This document shows, one piece after another, positions 20,948 through 34,190 of a stretch of 64,000 nt of DNA. The stretch is taken from assembly GCF_018294505.1 (NCBI RefSeq), contig NC_057811.1, forward strand, positions 21,866,579 through 21,930,578, read 5' to 3'. Source of the DNA: Triticum aestivum. Taxonomy: Eukaryota; Streptophyta; Magnoliopsida; Poales; Poaceae. The translations under genes and the position numbers were made by a program. A model generated the notes under the pieces. That model ran no database searches, was not told the origin of the DNA, and was given only the letters and a program-made list of their open reading frames with translations. How positions within the stretch are numbered: position 1 is the stretch's first letter; the number at the start of each line of letters is the position of its first letter.

Positions 20948-23900
20948 ATGGCCCATGTTGCCCTCAACTTCAACGCGTTCCTAGAGAAAACCAAGCTGAA
21001 AGATGATGGCAGCAACTATACGGACTGGGTCCGGAACCTGAGGATCATCCTCATAGCTGCCAAGAAAGATTATGTCCTAGAAGCACCGCTAGGTGATGCA
21101 CCCATCCCAGAGAACCAAGACGTTATGAACGCTTGGCAGTCACGTGCTGATGATTACTCCCTCGTTCAGTGCGGCATGCTTTACAGCTTAGAACCGGGGC
21201 TCCAAAAGCGTTTTGAGCAACACGGAGCATATGAGATGTTCGAAGAGCTGAAAATGGTTTTCCAAGCTCATGCCCGGGTCGAGAGATATGAAGTCTCCGA
21301 CAAGTTCTTCAGTTGTAAGATGGAGGAAAACAGTTCTGTCAGTGAGCACATACTCAAAATGTCTGGGTTGCACAACCGCTTGACTCAGCTGGGAGTTAAT
21401 CTCCCGGATGACGCGGTCATTGACAGAATCCTTCAGTCGCTTCCACCAAGCTACAAGAGCTTTGTGATGAACTTCAATATGCAGGGGATGGAAAAGACCA
21501 TTCCTGAGGTATATTCAATGCTGAAATCAGCGGAGGTGGAGATCAAAAAGGAACATCAAGTGTTGATGGTGAATAAAACCACTAAGTTCAAGAAAGGCAA
21601 GGGTAAGAAGAACTTCAAGAAGGACGGCAAGGGAGTTGCCGCGCCCGGTAAGCCAGTTGCCGGGAAGAAGCCAAAGAATGGACCCAAGCCTGAGACTGAG
21701 TGCTTTTATTGCAAGGGAAGTGGTCACTGGAAGCGGAACTGCCCCAAATACTTAGCGGACAAGAAGGCCGGCAACACCAAAGGTATATGTGATATACATG
21801 TAATTGATGTGTACCTTACCAGTACTCGTAGTAGCTCCTGGGTATTTGATACCGGTGCGGTTGCTCATATTTGTAACTCAAAACAGGAGCTGCGGAATAA
21901 GCGGAGACTGGCGAAGGACGAGGTGACGATGCGCGTCGGGAATGGTTCCAAGGTCGATGTGATCGCCGTCGGCACGCTACCTCTACATTTACCTACGGGA
22001 TTAGTTTTAAACCTCAATAATTGTTATTTAGTGCCAGCTTTGAGCATGAACATTGTATCAGGATCTCGTTTAATGCGAGATGGCTACTCATTTAAATCCG
22101 AGAATAATGGTTGTTCTATTTATATGAGAGATATGTTTTATGGTCATGCCCCGCTGGTCAATGGTTTATTCTTAATGAATCTCGAACGTGATGTTACACA
22201 TATTCATAGTGTGAATACCAAAAGATGTAAAGTTGATAACGATAGTCCCACATACTTGTGGCACTGCCGCCTTGGTCACATTGGTGTCAAGCGCATGAAG
22301 AAGCTCCATGCTGATGGACTTTTAGAGTCTCTCGATTATGAATCATTTGACACATGCGAACCATGCCTCATGGGCAAAATGACCAAGACTCCGTTCTCCG
22401 GAACAATGGAGCGAGCAACCAACTTATTGGAAATCATACATACTGATGTGTGCGGTCCAATGAGTGTTGAGGCTCGCGGTGGCTATCATTATGTTCTCAC
22501 TCTCACTGATGACTTGAGTAGATATGGGTATGTCTACTTGATGAAACACAAGTCTGAGACTTTTGAAAAGTTCAAGGAATTTCAGAATGAGGTGGAGAAT
22601 CAACGTGACCGAAAGATAAAGTTCTTACGATCAGATCGTGGGGGAGAATATTTAAGTCACGAATTTGGTACGCACTTAAGGAAATGTGGAATCGTTTCAC
22701 AACTCACGCCGCCTGGAACACCTCAGCGTAACGGTGTGTCCGAACGTCGTAATCGCACTCTATTGGATATGGTGCGATCTATGATGTCTCTTACCGATCT
22801 ACCGCTCTCATTTTGGGGCTATGCTTTAGAGACTGCCGCATTCACTTTAAATAGGGCACCGTCTAAATCCGTTGAGACGACACCGTATGAATTATGGTTT
22901 GGGAAGAAACCTAAGCTGTCGTTTCTAAAAGTTTGGGGATGCGATGCTTATGTCAAGAAACTTCAACCTGAAAAGCTCGAACCCAAGTCGGAGAAATGCG
23001 TCTTCATAGGATACCCTAAGGAAACCATTGGGTATACCTTCTACCTCAGATCCGAAGGCAAGATCTTTGTTGCCAAGAATGGGTCCTTTCTGGAGAAAGA
23101 GTTTCTCTCGAAAGAAGTGAGTGGGAGGAAAGTGGAACTTCATGAAGTACTACCTCTTGAACCGGAAAGTAGCGCATCTCAGGAAAATGTTCCTGTGGTG
23201 CATGCACCGACTAGAGAGGAAGTTAATGATGATGATGATCATGGTACTTCGGATCAAGCTCCTAGTAAACTTCCTAGGTCCACAAGGACACGTTCCGCGC
23301 CAGAGTGGTACGGCAACCCTGTCCTGGAAATCATGTTGTTAGACAACGGTGAACCTTCAAACTATGAAGAAGCGATGGCGGGCCCAGATTCCGACAAATG
23401 GCTAGAAGCCATGAAATCCGAGATAGGATCCATGTATGAAAACGAAGTATGGACTTTGACTGACTTGCCCGATGATCGGCGAGCCATAGGAAATAAATGG
23501 ATCTTTAAGAAGAAGACAGACGCGGATGGTAATGTGACCATCTATAAGGCTCGACTTGTCGCTAAGGGTTATCGACAAGTTCAAGGGGTTGACTACGATG
23601 AGACTTTCTCACCCGTAGCGAAGCTGAAGTCCGTCTGAATCATGTTAGCAATTGCCGCATTCTATGATTATGAGATATGGCAAATGGACGTCAAGACGGC
23701 ATTCCTTAACGGCTTTCTTAAGGAAGAATTGTATATGATGCAGCCGGAAGGTTTTGTCGATCCTAAGAATGCTAACAAGGTATGCAAGCTCCAGCGCTCC
23801 ATCTATGGGCTGGTGCAAGCATCTCGGAGTTGGAACATTCGATTTGATGAGATGATCAAAGCGTTTGGGTTTACACAGACTTATGGAGAAGCCTGTGTTT

Positions 23901-24925
23901 ACAAGAAAGTGAGTGGGAGCTCTGTAGCATTTCTCATATTATATGTGGATGACATACTGTTGATGGGAAATGATATAGAATTCTTGGAAAGTATAAAGGC
24001 CTACTTGAATAAGTGTTTTTCAATGAAGGACCTTGGAGAAGCTGCTTATATATTAGGCATCAAGATCTATAGAGATAGATCGAGACGCCTCATTGGTCTT
24101 TCACAAAGTACGTACCTTGACAAGATATTGAAGAAGTTCAATATGGATCAGTCCAAGAAGGGGTTCTTGCCTGTATTGCAAGGTGTGCAATTGAGCACGG
24201 CTCAATGCCCGACCACGGCAGAAGATAGAGAAAAGATGAGTGTCGTCCCCTATGCCTCGGCCATAGGGTCTATTATGTATGCCATGCTGTGTACCAGACC
24301 TGATGTAAACCTTGCCGTAAGTTTGGTAGGAAGGTACCAAAGTAATCCCGGCATGGAACACTGGACAGCGGTCAAGAATATCCTGAAGTACCTGAAAAGG
24401 ACTAAGGATATGTTTCTCGTATATGGAGGTGACGAAGAGCTCGTCGTAAAGGGTTACGTCGATGCTAGCTTCGACACAGATCTGGATGACTCTAAGTCAC
24501 AAACCGGATACGTGTATATTTTGAATGGTGGGGCAGTAAGCTGGTGCAGTTGCAAGCAAAGCGTCGTGGCGGGATCTACATGTGAAGCGGAGTACATGGC
24601 GGCCTCAGAGGCAGCACAAGAAGCAATCTGGATGAAGGAGTTCATTACCGACCTAGGGGTGATTCCCAATGCGTCGGGCCCGATGACTCTCTTCTGTGAC
24701 AACACTGGAGCTATTGCCCTTGCTAAGGAGCCCAGGTTTCACAGGAAGACCAGCCATACCAAGCGTCGCTTCAACTCCATTCGTGAAAATGTTCAAAATG
24801 GAGACATAGATATTTGTAAAGTACATACGGACCTGAATGTAGCAGATCCGTTGACTAAACCTCTCCCTAGAGCAAAACATGATCAACACCAGAACTCTAT
24901 GGGTGTTCGATTCATCACAATGTAA
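20948..24925 (+). pseudogene. Angela gag-pol polyprotein, full length with one nonsense codon
   Basis: A single frame of 1325 codons, normal for this family. Gag opens MAHVALNFNAFLEKTKLKDD (UBN2-type). A CCHC zinc knuckle lies at residues 252-265 and the aspartic protease triad Asp-Thr-Gly at 301-303. The integrase zinc finger has His439/His444 and Cys470/Cys473. The integrase catalytic triad is Asp500, Asp563 and Glu599 (35 residues between the last two, as expected). RT has YVDD at 999-1002, and RNase H follows with the C-terminal SVVAGSTCEAEYMA. The only break is TGA at 23636-23638 (codon 897), inside RT, where the family has a codon one C-to-T change away. Translation would give gag, protease and integrase but only the start of RT. 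Confidence 0.95.
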
Positions 24926-24942
24926 CTAGATTATTGACTCTA

Positions 24943-24957
24943 GTGCAAGTGGGAGAC
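24943..24957 (+). other. Angela polypurine tract
   Basis: GCAAGTGGGAGAC directly precedes the 3' LTR. Array units 2-7 all carry GCAAGTAGGAGAC instead, a shared derived change. Confidence 0.8.
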
Positions 24958-26669
24958 TGTTGGAAATATGCCCTAGAGGCAATAATAAAATGGTTATTAT
25001 TATATTTCCTTGTTCATGATAATTGTCTATTGTTCATGCTATAATTGTGTTATCCGGAAATCGTAATACATGTGTGAATACATAGACCACAACATGTCCC
25101 TAGTGAGCCTCTAGTTGACTAGCTCGTTGATCAACAGATAGTCATGGTTTCCTGACTATGGACATTGGATGTCATTGATAACGGGATCACATCATTAGGA
25201 GAATGATGTGATGGACAAGACCCAATCCTAAGCATAGCACAAAGATCGTGTAGTTCGTTTGCTAGAGCTTTTCCAATGTCAAGTATCATTTCCTTAGACC
25301 ATGAGATCGTGTAACTCCCGGATGCCGTAGGAGTGCTTTGGGTGTACCAAACGTCACAACGTAACTGGGTGACTATAAAGGTACACTACAGGTATCTCTG
25401 AAAGTGTCTGTTGGGTTGACACGGATCGAGACTGGGATTTGTCACTCCGTATGACGGAGAGGTATCTCTGGGCCCACTCGGTAATGCATCATCATAATGA
25501 GCTCAAAGTGACCAAGTGGTTGGTCACGGGATCATGCATTACGGTACGAGTAAAGTGACTTGCCGGTAACGAGGGTGAACGAGGTATTGGGATACCGACG
25601 ATCGAATCTCGGGCAAGTAACGTACCGATTGACAAAGGGAATTGTATACGGGATTGATTGAATCCTCGACATCGTGGTTCATCCGATGAGATCATCGTGG
25701 AACATGTGGGAGCCAACATGGGTATCCAGATCCCGCTGTTGGTTATTGACCGGAGAGTCGTCTCGGTCATGTCTGCATGTCTCCCGAACCCGTAGGGTCT
25801 ACACACTTAAGGTTCGGTGACGCTAGGGGCTTAGAGATATTAGTATGCGGTAACCCGAAAGTTGTTCGGAGTCCCAGATGAGATCCCGGACGTCACGAGG
25901 AGTTCCGGAATGGTCCGGAGGTGAAGAATTGTATATAGGAAGTCCAGTTTCGGCCAGCGGGAAAGTTTCGGGGGTCACCGGTATTGTACCGGGACCACCG
26001 GAAGGGTCCCTGGGGTCCACCGGATGGGGCCACCTATCCCGGAGGGCCCCATGGGCTGAAGTGGGAGGGGAACCAGCCCCTGGTGGGCTGGTGCGCCCCC
26101 CTTGGGCCTCCCATGCGCCTAGGGTTGGAAACCCTAGGGGTGGGGGCGCCCCCCACTTGGCTTGGGGGGGAAGCCAACCCCCTTGGCCGCCGCCCCCCTT
26201 GGAGATCAGATCTCCTAGGGCCGGCACCCCTCCCAGGGGGCCTATATATAGGAGGGAGGAGGGAGGGCAGCCGCACCACAGCCCCTGGCGCCTCCCTCTC
26301 CCTCCCGTGACACCTCTCCCTCTCGCAGAGCTTGGCGAAGCCCTGCCGAGATCCCCGCTACTTCCACCACCACGCCGTCGTGCTGCTGGATCTCCATCAA
26401 CCTCTCCTTCCCCCTTGCTGGATCAAGAAGGAGGAGACGTCTTCCCCAACCGTACGTGTGTTGAACGCGGAGGTGCCGTCCGTTCGGCGCTCGGTCATCG
26501 GTGATTTGGATCACGACGAGTACGACTCCATCAACCCCGTTCACTTGAACGCTTCCGCTCGCGATCTACAAGGGTATGTAGATGCACTCTCTCTCTCGTT
26601 GCTAGATGACTCCATAGATTGATCTTGGTGATGCGTAGAAAATTTAAATTTCTGCTACGATACCCAACA
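24958..26669 (+). repeat. Angela 3' LTR (LTR of array unit 1)
   Basis: Bounded by the PPT and the TCTGG duplication. It has private changes absent from the 5' LTR and from units 2-7, for example GAGGGTGAACG where the others read GAGATTGAACG, and GCTAGGGGCTT where they read CAGTAGGGTTG. Its second half instead shares GGCACCCCTCCC with units 2 and 3. Confidence 0.95.
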
Positions 26670-27850
26670 TCTGGGCACTCGTGAGCCAGCGCGGGACTCA
26701 CGAGACCCTACCTCAAGGCGGGTTGCGCCTGGTCTTGAGTCTTTGACAGCTGAGCGTTCCTGCGAGGCGGTTAGATGCAAGCGCTCTACGTCCTCAGGTC
26801 CCGGCCCTCGAGCGAGCTCAGCCGCCGCTGGTATGCCAGGTCGCGATGCCGTGGTCAAGGCCAGGGGGTGAGGGCTGGAGAGCCAGTAAGAGCTACTGAG
26901 TCGCGATGCTCAGGAGCCCCCCTTTTAACGTGCAAGCGGATTGCATGAGGAAGGGATGCACCGTGGTGGGTGGCTATCGAGCAGGTGATAATCATAGGCA
27001 GATTAAGCAGGGAAGGCAAATCAGCTTGGGTAAATGCAGAAAGATACATGCCACTGGGTCAGGCCCGAGCGGCTTGGGGATGATGCAGCCCGAGGGGCGC
27101 CCCCAGCAAGGTAAGCTAAAGACATAAGAAAAGGATACATGCCACAGGGACGGATCCACGCGGCTTGGGAATAATGCAGCCCGAGAGGCGCTCCCAGCTA
27201 AACGAACTTGGAAAATGTCACCTGGTTCTGTTGACGAAGGAGAGTTGAGGCAGCTGAAGGCGTGCAATGAAGGGTAGCTCCTCACGAGCCACCGGGGCCC
27301 TGAGCCTCGGGAGGCTCTGGGGCTCAGGTGGTTCCCTGAGGACCGTCTCCATCTCCGCCAAGACGGCGTGGTGCCTAGCCTCCTGGGCTGCCAGGATACG
27401 CTGCATGTTGCGCTGATAGGCTGACGACATGCTCGGCAAGCCAAAGGGCATGCGAACGTAGCTGTGCAGTGGATCCTCGCAGCGTCCCACGCGGGAGGGC
27501 TAGAAGAGCTCCTGAGAAGTGGCCCTGTTGAGCCCTGGTATGTCAATTGCAGACGCGCAGCCCGGCATCCTCGCCTGGATGGGGAGCTACGCCTCGTGAG
27601 CGGCGGTCGCCGTGCATGGCCCTTGCGTCTTGCAGTTCCTGAGTGGTCTTGGTGATGAACTCCTGAGCGGTGGGCGCTCCCTGCCCTGTGTTCTCCTGAG
27701 GGAAACGTGCCGCAAAGCACGCCTCCAAGTGCTGCCGAGCGCCTCCCTCGTGATGTTGGCAAGGTCTGAGGCCTTCCAGAAGAGAGCCCCTGAGCCCTGC
27801 CGAGGAGGGCGCCGGGCGCGCTTTCCTATGCGATGGAGGGAGGCGCTGAT

Positions 27851-30800
27851 GACTCTCTTCTGTGACAACACTGGAGCTATTGCCCTTGCTAAGGAGCCCA
27901 GGTTTCACAGGAAGACCAGCCATATCAAGCGTCGCTTCAACTCCATTCGTGAAATGTTCAAAATGGAGACATAGATATTTGTAAAGTACATACGGACCTG
28001 AATGTAGCAGATCCGTTGACTAAACCTCTCCCTAGAGCAAAACATGATCAACACCAGAAACTCTATGGGTGTTCGATTCATCACAATGTAACTAGATTAT
28101 TGACTCTAGTGCAAGTAGGAGACTGTTGGAAATATGCCCTAGAGGCAATAATAAAATGGTTATTATTATATTTCCTTGTTCATGATAATTGTCTATTGTT
28201 CATGCTATAATTGTGTTATCCGGAAATCGTAATACTTGTGTGAATACATAGACCACAACATGTCCCAGTGAGCCTCTAGTTGACTAGCTCGTTGATCAAC
28301 AGATAGTCATGGTTTCCTGACTATGGACATTGGATGTCATTGATAACGGGATCACATCATTAGGAGAATGATGTGATGAACAAGACCCAATCCTAAGCAT
28401 AGCACAAAGATCGTGTAGTTCGTTTGCTAGAGCTTTTCCAATGTCAAGTATCATTTCCTTAGACCATGAGGTCGTGTAACTCCCGGATGCCGTAGGAGTG
28501 CTTTGGGTGTACCAAACGTCACAACGTAACTGGGTGACTATAAAGGTACACTACAGGTATCTCTGAAAGTGTCTGTTGGGTTGACACGGATCGAGACTGG
28601 GATTTTGTCACTCCGTATGACGGAGAGGTATCTCTGGGCCCACTCGGTAATGCATCATCATAATGAGCTCAAAGTGACCAAGTGGTTGGTCACGGGATCA
28701 TGCATTACGGTACGAGTAAAGTGACTTGCTGGTAACGAGATTGAACGAGGTATTGGGATACCGATGATCGAATCTCGGGCAAGTAACGTACCGATTGACA
28801 AAGAGAATTGTATACGAGATTGATTGAATCCTCGACATCGTGGTTCATCCGATGAGATCATTGTGGAACATGTGGGAGCCAACATGGGTATCCAGATCCC
28901 GCTGTTGGTTATTGACCGGAGAGTCATCTCGGTCATGTCTGCATGTCTCCCGAACCCGTAGGGTCTACACACTTAAGGTTCGGTGACAGTAGAGTTGTAG
29001 AGATATTAGTATGCGGTAACCCGAAAGTTGTTCGGAGTCCCGGATGAGATCCCGGACGTCACGAGGAGTTCCGGAATGGTCCGGAGGTGAAGAATTGTAT
29101 ATAGGAAGTCCAGTTTCGGCCAGCGGGAAAGTTTCGGGGGTCACCGGTATTGTACCGGGACCACCGGAAGGGTCCCTGGGGTCCACCGGATGGGGCCACC
29201 TATCCCGGAGGGCCCCATGGGCTGAAGTGGGAGGGGAACCAGCCCCTGGTGGGCTGGTGCGCCCCCCTTGGGCCTCCCATGCGCCTAGGGTTGGAAACCC
29301 TAGGGGTGGGGGCGCCCCCCACTTGGCTTGGGGGGGAAGCCAACCCCTTGGCCGCCGCCCCCCTTGGAGATCAGATCTCCTAGGGCCGGCACCCCTCCCA
29401 GGGGGCCTATATATAGGAGGGAGGAGGGAGGGCAGCCGCACCACAGCCCCTGGCGCCTCCCTCTCCCTCCCGTGACACCTCTCCCTCTCGCAGAGCTTGG
29501 CGAAGCCCTGCCGAGATCCCCGCTACTTCCACCACCACGCCGTCGTGCTGCTGGATCTCCATCAACCTCTCCTTCCCCCTTGCTGGATCAAGAAGGAGGA
29601 GACGTCTTCCCCAACCGTACGTGTGTTGAACGCGGAGGTGCCGTCCGTTCGGCGCTCGGTCATCGGTGATTTGGATCACGACGAGTACGACTCCATCAAC
29701 CCCGTTCTCTGAACGCTTCCGCTCGCGATCTACAAGGGTATGTAGATGCACTTCTCTCTCTCGTTGCTAGATGACTCCATAGATTGATCTTGGTGATGCG
29801 TAGAAAATCTTAAATTTCTGCTACGATACCCAACATCTGGGCACTCGTGAGCCAGCGCGGGACTCACGAGACCCTACCTCAAGGCGGGTTGCGCCTGGTC
29901 TTGAGTCTTTGACAGCTGAGCGTTCCTGCGAGGCGGTTAGATGCAAGCGCTCTACGTCCTCAGGTCCCGGCCCTCGAGCGAGCTCAGCCGCCGCTGGTAT
30001 GCCAGGTCGCGATGCCGTGGTCAAGGCCAGGGGGTGAGGGCTGGAGAGCCAGTAAGAGCTACTGAGTCGCGATGCTCAGGAGCCCCCCTTTTAACGTGCA
30101 AGCGGATTGCATGAGGAAGGGATGCACCCGTGGTGGGTGGCTATCGAGCAGGTGATAATCATAGGCAGATTAAGCAGGGAAGGCAAATCAGCTTGGGTAA
30201 ATGCAGAAAGATACATGCCACTGGGTCAGGCCCGAGCGGCTTGGGGATGATGCAGCCCGAGGGGCGCCCCCAGCAAGGTAAGCTAAAGACATAAGAAAAG
30301 GATACATGCCACAGGACGGATCCACGCGGCTTGGGAATAATGCAGCCCGAGAGGCGCTCCCAGCTAAACGAACTTGGAAAATGTCACCTGGTTCTGTTGA
30401 CGAAGGAGAGTTGAGGCAGCTGAAGGCGTGCAATGAAGGGGTAGCTCCTCACGAGCCACCGGGGCCCTGAGCCTCGGGAGGCTCTGGGGCTCAGGTGGTT
30501 CCCTGAGGACCGTCTCCATCTCCGCCAAGACGGCGTGGTGCCTAGCCTCCTGGGCTGCCAGGATACGCTGCATGTTGCGCTGATAGGCTGACGACATGCT
30601 CGGCAAGCCAAAGGGCATGCGAACGTAGCTGTGCAGTGGATCCTCGCAGCGTCCCACGCGGGAGGGCTAGAAGAGCTCCTGAGAAGTGGCCCTGTTGAGC
30701 CCTGGTATGTCAATTGCAGACGCGCAGCCCGGCATCCTCGCCTGGATGGGGAGCTACGCCTCGTGAGCGGCGGTCGCCGTGCATGGCCCTTGCGTCTTGC

Positions 30801-31018
30801 AGTTCCTGAGTGGTCTTGGTGATGAACTCCTGAGCGGTGGGCGCTCCCTGCCCTGTGTTCTCCTGAGGGAAACGTGCCGCAAGCACGCCTCCAAGTGCTG
30901 CCCGAGCGCCTCCCTCGTGATGTTGGCAAGGTCTGAGGCCTTCCAGAAGAGAGCCCCTGAGCCCTGCCGAGGGAGGGCGCCGGGCGCGCTTTCCTATGCG
31001 ATGGAGGGAGGCGCTGAT
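27851..31018 (+). repeat. Array unit 2
   Basis: Angela tail to 28123, LTR 28124-29835, element 2 fragment 29836-31018. The Angela tail lacks one A at about 27955 compared with other units, which breaks the short chimeric ORF only here. It has ACTTGTGTG early in the LTR (28232), shared with units 3-6. Confidence 0.93.
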
Positions 31019-34000
31019 GACTCTCTTCTGTGACAACACTGGAGCTATTGCCCTTGCTAAGGAGCCCAGGTTTCACAGGAAGACCAGCCATATCAAGCGT
31101 CGCTTCAACTCCATTCGTGAAAATGTTCAAAATGGAGACATAGATATTTGTAAAGTACATACGGACCTGAATGTAGCAGATCCGTTGACTAAACCTCTCC
31201 CTAGAGCAAAACATGATCAACACCAGAACTCTATGGGTGTTCGATTCATCACAATGTAACTAGATTATTGACTCTAGTGCAAGTAGGAGACTGTTGGAAA
31301 TATGCCCTAGAGGCAATAATAAAATGGTTATTATTATATTTCCTTGTTCATGATAATTGTCTATTGTTCATGCTATAATTGTGTTATCCGGAAATCGTAA
31401 TACTTGTGTGAATACATAGACCACAACATGTCCCTAGTGAGCCTCTAGTTGACTAGCTCGTTGATCAACAGATAGTCATGGTTTCCTGACTATGGACATT
31501 GGATGTCATTGATAACGGGATCACATCATTAGGAGAATGATGTGATGAACAAGACCCAATCCTAAGCATAGCACAAAGATCGTGTAGTTCGTTTGCTAGA
31601 GCTTTTCCAATGTCAAGTATCATTTCCTTAGACCATGAGGTCGTGTAACTCCCGGATGCCGTAGGAGTGCTTTGGGTGTACCAAACGTCACAACGTAACT
31701 GGGTGACTATAAAGGTACACTACAGGTATCTCTGAAAGTGTCTGTTGGGTTGACACGGATCGAGACTGGGATTTGTCACTCCGTATGACGGAGAGGTATC
31801 TCTGGGCCCACTCGGTAATGCATCATCATAATGAGCTCAAAGTGACCAAGTGGTTGGTCACGGGATCATGCATTACGGTACGAGTAAAGTGACTTGCTGG
31901 TAACGAGATTGAACGAGGTATTGGGATACCGATGATCGAATCTCGGGCAAGTAACGTACCGATTGACAAAGAGAATTGTATACGAGATTGATTGAATCCT
32001 CGACATCGTGGTTCATCCGATGAGATCATTGTGGAACATGTGGGAGCCAACATGGGTATCCAGATCCCGCTGTTGGTTATTGACCGGAGAGTCATCTCGG
32101 TCATGTCTGCATGTCTCCCGAACCCGTAGGGTCTACACACTTAAGGTTCGGTGACAGTAGGGTTGTAGAGATATTAGTATGCGGTAACCCGAAAGTTGTT
32201 CGGAGTCCCGGATGAGATCCCGGACGTCACGAGGAGTTCCGGAATGGTCCGGAGGTGAAGAATTGTATATAGGAAGTCCAGTTTCGGCCAGCGGGAAAGT
32301 TTCGGGGGTCACCGGTATTGTACCGGGACCACCGGAAGGGTCCCTGGGGTCCACCGGATGGGGCCACCTATCCCGGAGGGCCCCATGGGCTGAAGTGGGA
32401 GGGGAACCAGCCCCTGGTGGGCTGGTGCGCCCCCCCTTGGGCCTCCCATGCGCCTAGGGTTGGAAACCCTAGGGGTGGGGGCGCCCCCCACTTGGCTTGG
32501 GGGGAAGCCAACCCCCTTGGCCGCCGCCCCCCTTGGAGATCAGATCTCCTAGGGCCGGCACCCCTCCCAGGGGGCCTATATATAGGAGGGAGGAGGGAGG
32601 GCAGCCGCACCACAGCCCCTGGCGCCTCCCTCTCCCTCCCGTGACACCTCTCCCTCTCGCAGAGCTTGGCGAAGCCCTGCCGAGATCCCCGCTACTTCCA
32701 CCACCACGCCGTCGTGCTGCTGGATCTCCATCAACCTCTCCTTCCCCCTTGCTAGATCAAGAAGGAGGAGACGTCTTCCCCAACCGTACGTGTGTTGAAC
32801 GCGGAGGTGCCGTCCGTTCGGCGCTCGGTCATCGGTGATTTGGATCACGACGAGTACGACTCCATCAACCCCGTTCTCTTGAACGCTTCCGCTCGCGATC
32901 TACAAGGGTATGTAGATGCACTTCTCTCTCTCGTTGCTAGATGACTCCATAGATTGATCTTGGTGATGCGTAGAAAATCTTAAATTTCTGCTACGATACC
33001 CAACATCTGGGCACTCGTGAGCCAGCGCGGGACTCACGAGACCCTACCTCAAGGCGGGTTGCGCCTGGTCTTGAGTCTTTGACAGCTGAGCGTTCCTGCG
33101 AGGCGGTTAGATGCAAGCGCTCTACGTCCTCAGGTCCCGGCCCTCGAGCGAGCTCAGCCGCCGCTGGTATGCCAGGTCGCGATGCCGTGGTCAAGGCCAG
33201 GGGGTGAGGGCTGGAGAGCCAGTAAGAGCTACTGAGTCGCGATGCTCAGGAGCCCCCCTTTTAACGTGCAAGCGGATTGCATGAGGAAGGGATGCACCCG
33301 TGGTGGGTGGCTATCGAGCAGGTGATAATCATAGGCAGATTAAGCAGGGAAGGCAAATCAGCTTGGGTAAATGCAGAAAGATACATGCCACTGGGTCAGG
33401 CCCGAGCGGCTTGGGGATGATGCAGCCCGAGGGGCGCCCCCAGCAAGGTAAGCTAAAGACATAAGAAAAGGATACATGCCACAGGGACGGATCCACGCGG
33501 CTTGGGAATAATGCAGCCCGAGAGGCGCTCCCAGCTAAACGAACTTGGAAAATGTCACCTGGTTCTGTTGACGAAGGAGAGTTGAGGCAGCTGAAGGCGT
33601 GCAATGAAGGGGTAGCTCCTCACGAGCCACCGGGGCCCTGAGCCTCGGGAGGCTCTGGGGCTCAGGTGGTTCCCTGAGGACCGTCTCCATCTCCGCCAAG
33701 ACGGCGTGGTGCCTAGCCTCCTGGGCTGCCAGGATACGCTGCATGTTGCGCTGATAGGCTGACGACATGCTCGGCAAGCCAAAGGGCATGCGAACGTAGC
33801 TGTGCAGTGGATCCTCGCAGCGTCCCACGCGGGAGGGCTAGAAGAGCTCCTGAGAAGTGGCCCTGTTGAGCCCTGGTATGTCAATTGCAGACGCGCAGCC
33901 CGGCATCCTCGCCTGGATGGGGAGCTACGCCTCGTGAGCGGCGGTCGCCGTGCATGGCCCTTGCGTCTTGCAGTTCCTGAGTGGTCTTGGTGATGAACTC

Positions 34001-34190
34001 CTGAGCGGTGGGCGCTCCCTGCCCTGTGTTCTCCTGAGGGAAACGTGCCGCAAAGCACGCCTCCAAGTGCTGCCCGAGCGCCTCCCTCGTGATGTTGGCA
34101 AGGTCTGAGGCCTTCCAGAAGAGAGCCCCTGAGCCCTGCCCGAGGAGGGCGCCGGGCGCGCTTTCCTATGCGATGGAGGGAGGCGCTGAT
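31019..34190 (+). repeat. Array unit 3
   Basis: Angela tail to 31291, LTR 31292-33005, element 2 fragment 33006-34190. It shares GGCACCCCTCCC in the LTR and CAATTGCAG in the RT fragment with units 1 and 2, the left variant block. Confidence 0.93.

Larger units (their letters stand above)
17962..26669 (+). mobile_element. Element 3: Angela/BARE-1/WIS-like Ty1/copia retrotransposon, near-complete
   Basis: TGTTGGAAATATGCCCTAGA is the characteristic Triticeae BARE/Angela LTR start. LTRs of 1714 and 1712 bp, the PBS, a long leader, one gag-pol frame, the PPT and a TCTGG duplication are all present. The only obvious defect in coding is a TGA at 23636. The element was the substrate of the tandem amplification that begins at its base 24685. 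LTRs differ at a noticeable number of sites by eye, so it is not brand new. Confidence 0.95.
24685..27850 (+). repeat. Array unit 1 (authentic Angela end plus element 2 flank)
   Basis: Angela RNase H tail and 3' UTR to 24957, LTR 24958-26669, element 2 fragment 26670-27850. The element 2 part (minus sense) holds two ~95-bp spacer repeats and a frameshifted RT piece with MPFGLPSMSSAYQRNMQRIL at about 27390-27470. Its RT frame is broken by an extra T (CAATTGCAG near 27546), shared with units 2-3. Confidence 0.93.
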
